NCBI GenBank assembly: GCA_016845585.1
Contig: JAERSO010000054.1
Location: 1-57,581, forward strand
Reading direction: 5' to 3'
Length of the DNA stretch: 57,581 nt
Source of the DNA: Acidimicrobiaceae bacterium
Lineage (GTDB): Bacteria > Actinomycetota > Acidimicrobiia > Acidimicrobiales > Aldehydirespiratoraceae
Shown here piece by piece: positions 10,602 to 19,245 of this stretch; the first letter of the stretch is position 1, and each line of letters starts with the position of its first letter. The notes under the pieces were generated by a model. The model saw only the letters and a list, made by a program, of their open reading frames with translations. It did no database searches and was not told the origin of the DNA. Position numbers and translations under genes: made by a program.

Positions 10602-11806
10602 CAGGCCCCCTCGGCGATCACGTCGGCGATGATGCCGACGCCTTCGGCCAACTCGTCGTTGCTGATGATGAACGGAGGCGCGATCCGCAAGGCCGTCGGC
10701 GTGACGCCGTTGAGGATGAGACCCCGGTCGAGACACGTACGGGCGAGCTCGCCGCCGGTTCGTCCGTTGAGCGCCTCGGGCGTGATCTCGATACCGAGCA
10801 GGAGGCCCCGGCCCCGCACATGATCGATGCCCTTCACGTTGAGCAGCAGCTCACGGATCACGCTCTCCTTCTGTCGAGCGACGAGGGGCGCATCGATGGA
10901 TTCGAGTTCGGCCAACGTGGCCCGGGCCGCAGCCAGGGCGAGCGGTTGGCCGGCGTAGGTCGAACCATGATCACCAGGGCCGAAGGACGCAGCCACCTCG
11001 TCGCGCGCCCACATGGCCCCGACGGGCATGCCGTTGGCCACGCCCTTGGCAATGGTGACGATGTCGGGCTGGATTCCGGCGTGCTGAAAGCCGAACCAGT
11101 CACCGGTGCGACCGAGGCCGGCCTGGATCTCGTCGAACACCACGAGGATTCCCCGTTCGCGACACATCTCGGCAACGGCCTGCAGATACTCGATGTCAGC
11201 CGGGTTCACACCACCCTCACCCTGCACCGACTCGAGGATCACGCCGCCGACCTCTTCGGTGAGCAGCTTCTCGAGTTCGGCCGGGTCATTCCAGATCACG
11301 TGCCGGAAACCCTCGGGCATCGGCTGGAACGGCTCGTGCTTCTCCGGCTGTCCCGTGGCGGCAAGCGCCATGAGCGTGCGGCCGTGGAAGGAGCGCATGG
11401 CGCTCACGATGACGTGCTTCGCGCGGCCCTGATACTTGCGCACGAGCTTCAGGGCGGCTTCGTTCGCCTCGGCCCCGGAGTTCTGGAAGAGCACCTGGCC
11501 CGATGGGCCCCCGATGAGACGATCGAGGGTTTCCGCGACAGGCGCTTGATGCTCGGTGGCGAAGAGGTTCGACGTGTGGGTCAGGGTGGCCGCCTGGGTG
11601 GCGATCGCCTCGGTCACCACGGGATGGGCATGACCGAGGCCGGTCACCGCCAGTCCACACAGGAAGTCGAGATGGCGGTTGCCGTCCTTGTCCCACAACT
11701 CCGCCCCGCTGCCCTTCACGAAAAGGCGCGGGGGTGAGCCGTAGTTGTTCATGAGCGGGCAGTGGTCGCCGGTGGCGCCCCACGCTGCGGCTTGTTCAGC
11801 GGTCAT
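10601..11806 (-). CDS. argD: Acetylornithine aminotransferase
   Basis: This PLP-dependent class III aminotransferase converts N-acetylglutamate semialdehyde to N-acetylornithine. The 401-aa protein has NSGAEANEAALKLVRKY, the FDEIQAGLGRTG PLP-contact segment and the Schiff-base lysine in TIAKGVANGMPVGA. The start at 11806 overlaps the argB stop as ATGA. The longer frame to 11944 lies inside argB. Operon position supports argD over other class III aminotransferases. Confidence 0.95.
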   Translation of the reverse strand: MTAEQAAAWGATGDHCPLMNNYGSPPRLFVKGSGAELWDKDGNRHLDFLCGLAVTGLGHAHPVVTEAIATQAATLTHTSNLFATEHQAPVAETLDRLIGGPSGQVLFQNSGAEANEAALKLVRKYQGRAKHVIVSAMRSFHGRTLMALAATGQPEKHEPFQPMPEGFRHVIWNDPAELEKLLTEEVGGVILESVQGEGGVNPADIEYLQAVAEMCRERGILVVFDEIQAGLGRTGDWFGFQHAGIQPDIVTIAKGVANGMPVGAMWARDEVAASFGPGDHGSTYAGQPLALAAARATLAELESIDAPLVARQKESVIRELLLNVKGIDHVRGRGLLLGIEITPEALNGRTGGELARTCLDRGLILNGVTPTALRIAPPFIISNDELAEGVGIIADVIAEGA

Positions 11807-12699
11807 GCGTTCGCCTCTGTCTTCTTGTCGAGGATCATCGTGCCGATGCCGGCATCGGTGAACAGCTCCAGGAGGAGCACGTGTGGGATTCGTCCGTCGA
11901 GCATGTGAGCGGACGCTGCACCCGACTCGACCGCGTGGATGCACGCCTCGACCTTGGGGATCATGCCGCCGGAGATGGTGCCGTCGTCGATCAGCGCGCG
12001 GATCTCGGCGATCGTCGCTCGGGCGATGAGCGACCCCGGGTCATCGACATCGGTCAGCAGACCCGGTACATCGGTCAGGTAGATGGCTTTTTCGGCGCCG
12101 AGGGCACCGGCGAGCGCGCCCGCCACGGTGTCGGCGTTGATGTTGTAGGCCTGACCACCCTCGCCCGCACCGATGGTGGAGACGACAGGGATCATGTTCT
12201 CCGCGAGGAGACGTTCGACGATTCCGGGCTGTACCGAGGAGACGTCGCCCACGAAGCCGAGGGCCTCGTCGCGCGGGGTGGCGGTGATCAGGCCGCCATC
12301 CTCACCAGACAGGCCGACCGCGTACGCACCGTGCACATTGATGGCGCCGACGATCTCGCGACCGACCTTGCCGACGAGCACCATCCGGGCGACGTCGAGC
12401 GTCTCGGCATCCGTGACCCGGAGGCCGTCGACGAACTCGGTTTCCTTGCCGAGTCGGCCGAGCAACTCGCCGATCTGAGGGCCGCCGCCGTGAACGACCA
12501 CAGGCCGCAGTCCAACCGAACGCAGCAGAACGACGTCTTCGGCGAAGGTGGCGGCCAGCGAGGAGTCGATCATGGCGTTGCCACCGAACTTCACCACCAC
12601 GACCGCATCACGGAACCGCTGGATGTAGGGAAGCGCCTCGACGAGCGCGCCGGCGCGCTGCGTCGGCGAGAACCCGCGATCGGGGAGGATGTCGCTCAC
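11803..12699 (-). CDS. argB: Acetylglutamate kinase
   Basis: It phosphorylates N-acetylglutamate, the arginine-feedback step in many bacteria that use the cyclic pathway. The 298-aa amino-acid-kinase fold protein shows VVVKFGGNAM (about 34-43), VHGGGPQIGELL (about 68-80) and a C-terminal segment with GTISGGMIPKVEAC. The start is GTG at 12699, overlapping the argJ stop as GTGA. The tight overlaps on both sides indicate translational coupling. Confidence 0.97.
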   Translation of the reverse strand: MSDILPDRGFSPTQRAGALVEALPYIQRFRDAVVVVKFGGNAMIDSSLAATFAEDVVLLRSVGLRPVVVHGGGPQIGELLGRLGKETEFVDGLRVTDAETLDVARMVLVGKVGREIVGAINVHGAYAVGLSGEDGGLITATPRDEALGFVGDVSSVQPGIVERLLAENMIPVVSTIGAGEGGQAYNINADTVAGALAGALGAEKAIYLTDVPGLLTDVDDPGSLIARATIAEIRALIDDGTISGGMIPKVEACIHAVESGAASAHMLDGRIPHVLLLELFTDAGIGTMILDKKTEANA

Positions 12700-13937
12700 G
12701 ACCGATACCCCGCATTGATGTCGATGTAGCCGTGCGTCAGATCACAGGTCCAGATCGTGGAGCTGCCTTCGCCGACGCCGACGTCGACGCTGATGACCAC
12801 CTCGTCGCCCTTGAGGTGCGCGGTGGCTCGTTCTTCGGAGTACGAGTCGAGCACCATGCCCTCGGCCGAGACCTGTTCGGGGCCGATCCAGATGGCGAGC
12901 TTGTCCCGCTCGGCTGCCTGACCAGCCTTCCCGACGGCCATCACGATCCGGCCCCAGTTGGCGTCCTCGGCGGCCAGCGCCGTCTTCACGAGCGGCGAAT
13001 CGCCGATTGCCTTTGCGATCACGGTGGCGGCTTCGTCGCTGGCGGCACCGGTGACGGTGACCTCGACGAGCTTCGTCGCCCCTTCGCCGTCCCGCACGAT
13101 CTGTTGAGCGAGATCGAGGCAGACGCTGTCGAGGGCCGCCTGGAAGGCAGGCATTCGCGGGTCGTCACGATCGTGGAGATCATCGTCGATCTGCTCGCCG
13201 GTGGCGAACAGGAGAACGGTGTCGCTGGTGGAGGTGTCGGAGTCGACGGTGATGCGGTTGAAGCTCCTGCGAACGGCGCTCGACAGACACTCCTGGAGCA
13301 GGTCCGGTTCGACAGGCAGATCCGTGAAGACGAAGCCGAGCATCGTTGCCATGTCGGGGGCGATCATGCCGCTGCCTTTGGCGATGCCGACGACGTGGGC
13401 GGCCGCACCATCGATGGCCGACCAGGACCCCTTTGCGAATGTGTCGGTCGTGCGGATGGCATCGGCGGCGGCATGCCAGGCATCTGGCCCCGGCACGTCG
13501 ATGGCGTCGACCAGCCGAGGGAGCTCCTCACGAAGCGGGCCTTCGGCGAGCGGCTCGCCGATCACGCCCGTCGATGCGAGGAAGATGCGGTCGGGGTCGA
13601 GTCCCAGCTGGTCGCCGATGATCTGCGCCGTGAGTGCGGCGGCGTCGGCGCCGGCCTGGCCGGTGAACGCGTTGGCGTTGCCGGCGTTGCAGACCACGGC
13701 ACGGGCAGTGCCGTCGCCCTCGTTGAGGATGCCCCGGCACCAGTCCACCGGGGCCGACGGGCAGAGGGTCTGGGTGAACACGCCGGCCACCGATGTGCCC
13801 TCGGCGAGCGTGGCGAGGAAGAGGTCCCGGCGGCCGCGGTATCGAAGGCCGCCGGCGTGGGTGGCGAGCGCCACCCCGGCCAAGGGCGGCATCTCAGGAA
13901 ACGAATCGGGAGCAAGTGTCGACACGGCTTCAGACAT
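12696..13937 (-). CDS. argJ: Glutamate N-acetyltransferase / amino-acid acetyltransferase
   Basis: It transfers acetyl from N-acetylornithine to glutamate, making the pathway cyclic. Members that also use acetyl-CoA are bifunctional, and this one could be either. The 413-aa precursor contains AKGSGMIAPDMATML; the enzyme normally cleaves itself before the Thr of MATML to give alpha and beta chains. CNAGNANAFTG lies near the N-terminal third. It starts 9 nt after argC. Confidence 0.96.
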   Translation of the reverse strand: MSEAVSTLAPDSFPEMPPLAGVALATHAGGLRYRGRRDLFLATLAEGTSVAGVFTQTLCPSAPVDWCRGILNEGDGTARAVVCNAGNANAFTGQAGADAAALTAQIIGDQLGLDPDRIFLASTGVIGEPLAEGPLREELPRLVDAIDVPGPDAWHAAADAIRTTDTFAKGSWSAIDGAAAHVVGIAKGSGMIAPDMATMLGFVFTDLPVEPDLLQECLSSAVRRSFNRITVDSDTSTSDTVLLFATGEQIDDDLHDRDDPRMPAFQAALDSVCLDLAQQIVRDGEGATKLVEVTVTGAASDEAATVIAKAIGDSPLVKTALAAEDANWGRIVMAVGKAGQAAERDKLAIWIGPEQVSAEGMVLDSYSEERATAHLKGDEVVISVDVGVGEGSSTIWTCDLTHGYIDINAGYRS

Positions 13938-13946
13938 GACGTCGTC

Positions 13947-14981
13947 CTACGGGTAGAGGCCGGCGACAGCCAGGCCGGTGGACTCGGGCAACCCGACGGC
14001 GAGATTGGCGCACTGAACCGCCTGGCCGGACGCACCTTTCTGGAGATTGTCGATCGCGGCAATCATCAGCACCCAACCCGTGCGTTCGTCCACCCGAGCG
14101 GTGACGTGGCAGCTGTTGGAGCCGAGTGTGGCCTTCGTGGACGGGGACCGTTCGCTCACCACGACGAAGGGTTCGTCGGCGTAGGAATCCTGCATGACGT
14201 TGAGGACGTCATCGGTGCTCGGGGCTCCGACAGCGCGGGCGTAACAGGTGGCGAGGATGCCGCGATTCATCGGCGCGAGATGCGGCGTGAAGATGACCTG
14301 CACATCGGCATCGGCATACCGGCCGACTGCCATCTCGATCTCGGGGGTGTGCCGATGGGTCAGCAGACCGTAGGCGGTGAAGTCCTCGTCGACTGCGCAG
14401 AACGTGGTGTGCGGCTTGGGTGGTCGGCCGGCACCGGACACACCAGTGGCGAGATCGACCACCATGCCGCGCGGCTCGACCATCCCGGCCTTGACCGCAG
14501 GGCCGAGCGCGAGCGCCGCCGTCGTCACATTGCAGCCCGGAGCGGCGATCAGTTCGGCGCCCTCGATGTCGTTGCGGAAGAACTCGGGCAGGCCGTACTG
14601 GAAATCGTCGAGCAGTTCCGGGGCGACATGCGGCTCGCCGTACCAGGTCGGGTAGAGCCCTGGGTCATCGAGCCGAAAGTCGGCGGCGAGATCGACGATG
14701 TGTTTCGCCCGCCCCCGCAGTTGGGGAACAATCGCCTGCGAGGCACCGTGAGGCAGGCCCAGGAACACGAGGTCGGCGTCGTCGACCAGATCATCGGTGT
14801 ACGGCACATAGGTGAGGTCCGGATACACGCCGGCGAGGCTCGGATAGAGATCGGCGACCGCAGTGCCGGCCTGCGAATCCCCCGTGGCGGCGATGATCTC
14901 GAACTCCGGGTGGGACGCGCAGATTCGCAGGAGTTCTGCCCCCGTGAACCCCGACGCGCCGATGATCGCTACCTTCTGCAT
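13947..14981 (-). CDS. argC: N-acetyl-gamma-glutamyl-phosphate reductase
   Basis: This NADPH-dependent enzyme reduces N-acetylglutamyl phosphate to the semialdehyde. The 344-aa protein has an N-terminal Rossmann motif GASGFTGAELLR (8-19) and the catalytic cysteine in AAPGCNVT (near 151). It is the first gene of the arginine operon. The ATG at 14981 lies only 6 nt from a TATAGT -10, so the transcript is predicted to be leaderless. There is no proper Shine-Dalgarno. Confidence 0.97.
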   Translation of the reverse strand: MQKVAIIGASGFTGAELLRICASHPEFEIIAATGDSQAGTAVADLYPSLAGVYPDLTYVPYTDDLVDDADLVFLGLPHGASQAIVPQLRGRAKHIVDLAADFRLDDPGLYPTWYGEPHVAPELLDDFQYGLPEFFRNDIEGAELIAAPGCNVTTAALALGPAVKAGMVEPRGMVVDLATGVSGAGRPPKPHTTFCAVDEDFTAYGLLTHRHTPEIEMAVGRYADADVQVIFTPHLAPMNRGILATCYARAVGAPSTDDVLNVMQDSYADEPFVVVSERSPSTKATLGSNSCHVTARVDERTGWVLMIAAIDNLQKGASGQAVQCANLAVGLPESTGLAVAGLYP

Positions 14982-14987
14982 CTCACA

Positions 14988-15016
14988 ACTATACGGATTA
15001 TTGCATAATCATGCAA
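14988..15016 (-). promoter_or_regulatory. argC operon promoter (leaderless)
   Basis: On the minus strand, -35 TTGCAT (15011-15016) and -10 TATAGT (14988-14993) are 17 nt apart. The -10 ends 6 nt before the argC ATG, so transcription should begin at or within one base of the A of ATG. Confidence 0.7.
15001..15016. promoter_or_regulatory. argR binding site: ARG-box-like operator for ArgR
   Basis: TTGCAT-AATC-ATGCAA is a perfect 6-bp inverted repeat with an AT-rich centre. It resembles actinobacterial ARG boxes and occupies the -35 hexamer and part of the spacer of the argC promoter. Bound ArgR would block RNA polymerase directly. Only one box was found; ARG boxes often come in pairs. Confidence 0.65.
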
Positions 15017-15028
15017 CCATCCCTCCCG

Positions 15029-15077
15029 GTTCCTGGCCGGCCGATGGTCGTCACAGAGCCATCCGACGTCCAGGAAC
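15029..15077. terminator. Two-tier stem-loop between gabD-like gene and argC promoter
   Basis: Outer arms GTTCCTGG (15029-15036) and CCAGGAAC (15070-15077) enclose inner arms GATGG (15043-15047) and CCATC (15059-15063). It lies after the aldehyde dehydrogenase stop and before the argC promoter, so it probably separates the two transcripts. There is no T-run, so its termination strength is uncertain. Confidence 0.4.
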
Positions 15078-15097
15078 GTTGGGGGGTGCCGGGGGGG

Positions 15098-16525
15098 TCA
15101 GAGGGCGATGCCGGCGAGTTTGGTTTCCTGGTACTCGGCGATGCCCTCGGTGCCGCCTTCGCGGCCGAGGCCGGAATCGCCCATGCCGCCGAACGGGGCG
15201 GCCGCGGAGGTGGGGTTCACGTCGTTGATGCCGATGATGCCGAAGTTCAGGCCCTCCATGGCCCGAATCGCCGTGGAGAGGTGGCGCGTGTAGACGTAGG
15301 CGGCGAGGCCGTAGTTGGTGTCGTTGGCCATCGAGATGACCTCATCGACGTCGTCGTAGACGACGATCGGGGCGACGGGCCCGAAGGTCTCCTCGCGATA
15401 GATCGTCATGTCCTCGGTGACGCCGGTGACGACGGTCGGGGCATAGAAGTGTCCACGATCCAGGCCGTCTTCGACCAGACGCATCCCACCGACGGGGACC
15501 TCGGCGCCCTTGGCGCGAGCGTCGTCGACCTGAGCGGCGACCTTGGCCACCGCGGCCTCGTTGACGAGGGGACCGACACCGACACCTTCGACGGTGCCCT
15601 CCCCCGCCTTCACCTTGGCGACTCGCGGCACGATCGTGTCGATGAACGCGTCGGCGTGGTCGGCGTGGACGAACAGCCGGTTTGGACTGATGCATGCCTG
15701 ACCGGAGTTGAGGAACTTCAGCGCGGCCGCGCCCTTGGCGGCATGGACCGGATCGGCGTCCGGGTAGACGATGAACGGCGCGTGACCGCCGAGCTCCACC
15801 GACACCCGCTGGAGGCTGTGGCCGGCCTTGGACGCGAGGATCCGGCCCACGGCGGTGGATCCGGTGAAGGTGAGCTTCTTGACCCGGGGATCGGAGGTGA
15901 AGACATCGCCGATCGGCTTCGGATCAGCTGCGGTGACGAGGTTGATGACCCCGTCGGGAATGCCGGCATCGACGAAGCACTCGTAGACGGCCTTGGCACA
16001 CAACGGAGTGGCTTCGGCCGGCTTGAGAACGATCGTGCAGCCGGCGGCGAGGGCCGGACCCATCTTCCGGGTCAGCATCGAGATCGGGTAGTTCCAGGGG
16101 GTGACGGCAGCCACGACACCGACCGGCGTCTTCACCGACAGGAACCGCTGGTCCTTGCGGGCAGACGGCAACCACTCCCCCGTGATCCGGCGCGCCTCTT
16201 CGGCGAACCATCGGAGGAAGTCGGCTGCATACTTCACTTCGGCACTCGATGCCTTGAGCGGCTTTCCCTGTTCCCTGGTCATCAGCGCGGCGAGATCGGC
16301 GGATCGCTCGGTCATGATCCGCCATGCCTCCATCAGAAGGTCGGCGCGTTCGTAGGCGGTGGTGGCCCCCCACTCCGCCTGTGCGGCATCGGCCGCGGCG
16401 ATGGCCGCTTCAGTGTCCTCGGCTCCCCCGTCGGGCATCGTGCCGATGACTTCGCCGGTAGCCGGATTCGTGACCTCGAAGGTGGCACCCGAACGTGCCT
16501 CGACCCACTCGCCATTGATGAACAT
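15098..16525 (-). CDS. gabD: NAD(P)-dependent succinate-semialdehyde-type aldehyde dehydrogenase
   Basis: This aldehyde dehydrogenase superfamily protein (475 aa) has TPWNYPISM (142-150), GSTAVG cofactor loop (222-227), the general base Glu244 in VELGGHAPF and the catalytic Cys278 in GQACIS. The overall pattern fits the succinate-semialdehyde dehydrogenase subfamily, but substrate cannot be fixed from sequence alone. The neighbouring taurine genes make a sulfo- or amino-aldehyde possible. The ATG at 16525 has TAGCGT (16533-16538) 7 nt upstream, so it probably has its own leaderless promoter in the 23-nt gap behind cobT. Confidence 0.88.
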   Translation of the reverse strand: MFINGEWVEARSGATFEVTNPATGEVIGTMPDGGAEDTEAAIAAADAAQAEWGATTAYERADLLMEAWRIMTERSADLAALMTREQGKPLKASSAEVKYAADFLRWFAEEARRITGEWLPSARKDQRFLSVKTPVGVVAAVTPWNYPISMLTRKMGPALAAGCTIVLKPAEATPLCAKAVYECFVDAGIPDGVINLVTAADPKPIGDVFTSDPRVKKLTFTGSTAVGRILASKAGHSLQRVSVELGGHAPFIVYPDADPVHAAKGAAALKFLNSGQACISPNRLFVHADHADAFIDTIVPRVAKVKAGEGTVEGVGVGPLVNEAAVAKVAAQVDDARAKGAEVPVGGMRLVEDGLDRGHFYAPTVVTGVTEDMTIYREETFGPVAPIVVYDDVDEVISMANDTNYGLAAYVYTRHLSTAIRAMEGLNFGIIGINDVNPTSAAAPFGGMGDSGLGREGGTEGIAEYQETKLAGIAL

Positions 16526-16548
16526 GGCCGAAACGCTACCGGGCTCCG

Positions 16549-18258
16549 TCAGCCGAAAAGGTCGCCGAGCAGCTCGTAGCTGGACAAGCTCAGCGTCTCC
16601 GACAGGTCCAGCGCGATCGAACGCCGGAACACGCTCGACACGTCACCGTCGAGCCCGATGGCGCCGAGCTCGATGTCGCCCCGCAGCTCGATGGCCTGGG
16701 CCACGGCGTGCAGGTGATCATCGAGGAATCCGTCGCGGTTGTTGTTGGCCGTGGCGGCGTCCATGGGCGAGCCATCGCTCACCATCACCAGGAGCTTGCG
16801 AGCCTCCGGGCGGGACCGCAGCCGGTCGTACGCCCAGATCAGAGCCTCACCGTCCACGCTTTCGCGGTAGTGGTACGTGGACAGCATCGCGGCGAGTGAC
16901 CGCCGGGACCTCCGCCAGGACGTGTCGGCGTCGGAGTAGATGATGTGTTGCACCTCGTTGAGCCGGCCCGGACTCTCGGGGGCACCGGCCCGGCGCCACG
17001 CCTTCATGGCCTTGCCACCGTTCCAGCCGCCGGTGGTGAAGCCGAGGACCTCACACGATGCCCCCGCGAGGTCGAGCGCCTGGACGAAGGTGTCGAGCAG
17101 CACCGCCATCTCCTGATGACGCTGGACCTTCATCGACCCCGACGTGTCGACCAGGAAGGTGACACAGACGTCGGCAGTCGGCTGGGTGCGCTCACGTCTG
17201 AAGACGCGGTGATTGGTCGGATCGGTGACGAGCTGGCTGAGGCGACTGCCATCGAGCAACCCGTCCTCCTCGGCGAACGTCCAGCCGTCGACGGCCGCGC
17301 GGGCGAGCTGACGGCGCAGCCGCTGGGCGATCCGCGGCGCGCTCACAGCCTGGGCCCGTCGATGCTCGTCGAGCGACTCTCGCAGGACGATCCGCCGCGC
17401 GAGCGGCACGACGTCGGCGCCACCCACCTCGACGTCGAACTCGGAGGTGAACACGTGGTAGTCGCCGAGTTCGGCCAGTGGCCGCTCACTCGCCCCCTGC
17501 CCCACGCCACCGCCGACCATGGCATCACCGACCTCATGAACATCGGAATGGTCATCGTCCCAACCGGCAAGCAGCACCTTGGCCCGTTCGAGGGTGGACC
17601 TGGTCTCCGGAGCGGTGGCCGCATCCCCGGCGACCAGGGCGACGGCCTCGGCGATCTCGCGAGCGTGGAAGGCGAATGCGGTCTGGTCGCCGACGACCGG
17701 GGGTAGCGCGGCGAGCGCAGCCCCGACCAGGGGCGCCAGGTTGCCGCGAGTGGTTTCGATGAGATCGTCGACGATCTCATCGTTCTGGATCCCGATCAGG
17801 CGGGCACGGAGCATGTGGGCCACGGTGAACAACAGGATGCCGACCCCGGTGTCGGTGATCCGCTCGGTTTGCATCCGCACGACCCAGTCGTCGAATCCGG
17901 CCGCGAGGTTGCGACGTACGCCCGCCAACTCGACCGGAGCAAGCGCCTCGCAGCGCACCTGTTCGGCCATGTCGAACACGACCCGCTCGAGCGGGATCTG
18001 TGGCGCGAGCTCAGCGTGGAGGCGGCGATCGCTGTGCCGCAACATCAACCCGAGGCCATCGCTCACGCCTCGGGCGACGGCGGATTCCGCCTCACCGAGG
18101 TCGACGGCGAGGTGCGGCGAGGCCGTCGAAACGATGCGGCCATCGACCCTCAGCCGGCGAGCACGCAGATCCGCGGTCGGCTGGCCACTGACGGCTCGCA
18201 CGATGGCCGCGGCATGACGCTCGCGATGGCGGCGCCGGACGGCGTCAGTCGAGCTCAC
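16549..18258 (-). CDS. cobT: CobT-like cobaltochelatase subunit (VWA domain)
   Basis: In aerobic cobalamin synthesis CobT pairs with the AAA+ ATPase CobS to drive cobalt insertion by CobN. This 569-aa protein has a CobT-type N-terminal region and a C-terminal von Willebrand A domain with the MIDAS DTSGSM (about 370-375). The CobT segments PGRLNEVQHIIY, DGEALIWAYDRL and VSDGSPMD are present. The start is GTG at 18258, overlapping the cobS stop by 14 nt. No cobN or other cobalamin gene is in the window, so the chelatase partner is unseen and another AAA-VWA role is possible. Confidence 0.88.
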   Translation of the reverse strand: MSSTDAVRRRHRERHAAAIVRAVSGQPTADLRARRLRVDGRIVSTASPHLAVDLGEAESAVARGVSDGLGLMLRHSDRRLHAELAPQIPLERVVFDMAEQVRCEALAPVELAGVRRNLAAGFDDWVVRMQTERITDTGVGILLFTVAHMLRARLIGIQNDEIVDDLIETTRGNLAPLVGAALAALPPVVGDQTAFAFHAREIAEAVALVAGDAATAPETRSTLERAKVLLAGWDDDHSDVHEVGDAMVGGGVGQGASERPLAELGDYHVFTSEFDVEVGGADVVPLARRIVLRESLDEHRRAQAVSAPRIAQRLRRQLARAAVDGWTFAEEDGLLDGSRLSQLVTDPTNHRVFRRERTQPTADVCVTFLVDTSGSMKVQRHQEMAVLLDTFVQALDLAGASCEVLGFTTGGWNGGKAMKAWRRAGAPESPGRLNEVQHIIYSDADTSWRRSRRSLAAMLSTYHYRESVDGEALIWAYDRLRSRPEARKLLVMVSDGSPMDAATANNNRDGFLDDHLHAVAQAIELRGDIELGAIGLDGDVSSVFRRSIALDLSETLSLSSYELLGDLFG

Positions 18259-19186
18259 GGTCGAACGCTCGCTGGAAGTACTCCCCCACGATCGAGTGCT
18301 CGGCCGGGTCACAGGTGTTCAGGAACGACAGTCGGAAAGCGTGGGCGACGTCGCCGAAGATCTCGGTGTTCTCGGCCCACGAGATCACCGTGCGAGGCGA
18401 CATGACCGTGGAGAGGTCGCCCGCCTCGAACCCGACCCGCGTCATCCCGGCCACGGCCACCATCGAGGCGATCGTACGGGGACCATCGGTGTTGGCGGCC
18501 AACTCCGGGACTCGGGCCGACACGATGCCGACCTCGTCCTCGACGTCGAGATAGTCGAGCTTGGCCACGATGTCCCAGCGATCGACCTGCGCCTGATTGA
18601 GTTGCTGCGTGCCGTGGTAGAGGCCGGTGAGGTTGCCGAGTCCGACCGTGTTGGCCGTGGCGAACATACGAAAGCTCGGATGGGCGGTCAGCACCCGGTT
18701 CTGGTCGAGCAGCGTGAACCGGCCACCCCGCTCGAGCACCCGCTGGATGACGAACATCACGTCGGGCCGTCCGGCGTCGAACTCGTCGAACACCAGCGCC
18801 ACAGGCCGCTGGAGCGACCACGGGAGGATGCCCTCCTGGAATTCGGTGACCTGCACCCCGTCGCGCACCACGATGGCATCGCGCCCGACCAGGTCGAGGC
18901 GGGTGATGTGCCCGTCGAGGTTCACTCGGACGCAGGGCCAGTTGAGCCGCGCCGCGACCTGCTCGATGTGTGTGGACTTGCCGGTGCCATGGTTGCCCTG
19001 GAGCAGCACGCGGCGGTTGTGCGAGAACCCGGCGAGGATCGCCTTGGTGACCTGAGGATCGAATCGATACGCCGGATCGATCTCAGGTACGTGTTCGTCC
19101 GGTTCGCTGAAGGCGAAGACCTTCAGGTAGCTGCCGAAACCGAACGTGGCTTCGACGTCGACGGCAACGTCCGGAGCGTCCAGCAC
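18245..19186 (-). CDS. cobS: CobS-like AAA+ ATPase, cobaltochelatase subunit
   Basis: The 313-aa ATPase has Walker A GNHGTGKST (64-72), the CobS-type continuation HIEQVAARLNWPC, Walker B LVFDEFD (131-137) and the sensor ATANT region. This is a MoxR/CobS-class AAA+ protein that would act with CobT. It starts at GTG 19186 about 60 nt after the xsc stop on the same strand, with a hairpin between them. It may be read from the xsc promoter. No CobN homologue is present here. Confidence 0.9.
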   Translation of the reverse strand: MLDAPDVAVDVEATFGFGSYLKVFAFSEPDEHVPEIDPAYRFDPQVTKAILAGFSHNRRVLLQGNHGTGKSTHIEQVAARLNWPCVRVNLDGHITRLDLVGRDAIVVRDGVQVTEFQEGILPWSLQRPVALVFDEFDAGRPDVMFVIQRVLERGGRFTLLDQNRVLTAHPSFRMFATANTVGLGNLTGLYHGTQQLNQAQVDRWDIVAKLDYLDVEDEVGIVSARVPELAANTDGPRTIASMVAVAGMTRVGFEAGDLSTVMSPRTVISWAENTEIFGDVAHAFRLSFLNTCDPAEHSIVGEYFQRAFDRELD

Positions 19187-19224
19187 GGTCTAGGCGACCT
19201 CAGCCGCGGCCTGTGTGGCAACGC

Positions 19225-19243
19225 TTCGAGGCAGAGCCTCGAA
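19225..19243 (-). terminator. Hairpin after xsc
   Basis: TTCGAGGC-aga-GCCTCGAA has perfect 8-bp arms and a 3-nt loop, 2 nt behind the xsc stop. No T-run follows, so it may be a 3'-end stabiliser or partial terminator between xsc and cobS. Confidence 0.45.
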
Positions 19244-19245
19244 CA

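Noticed and set aside
12732-15008. A 758-residue open frame on the plus strand opposite argJ and argC.
   Set aside because: It is the antisense shadow of two clear arginine genes in high-GC DNA; its translation has no recognisable domain.
15081-15100. 6C-type small RNA (two hairpins with C6 loops).
   Set aside because: The two C-runs are side by side, separated by four bases, and do not sit in hairpin loops.
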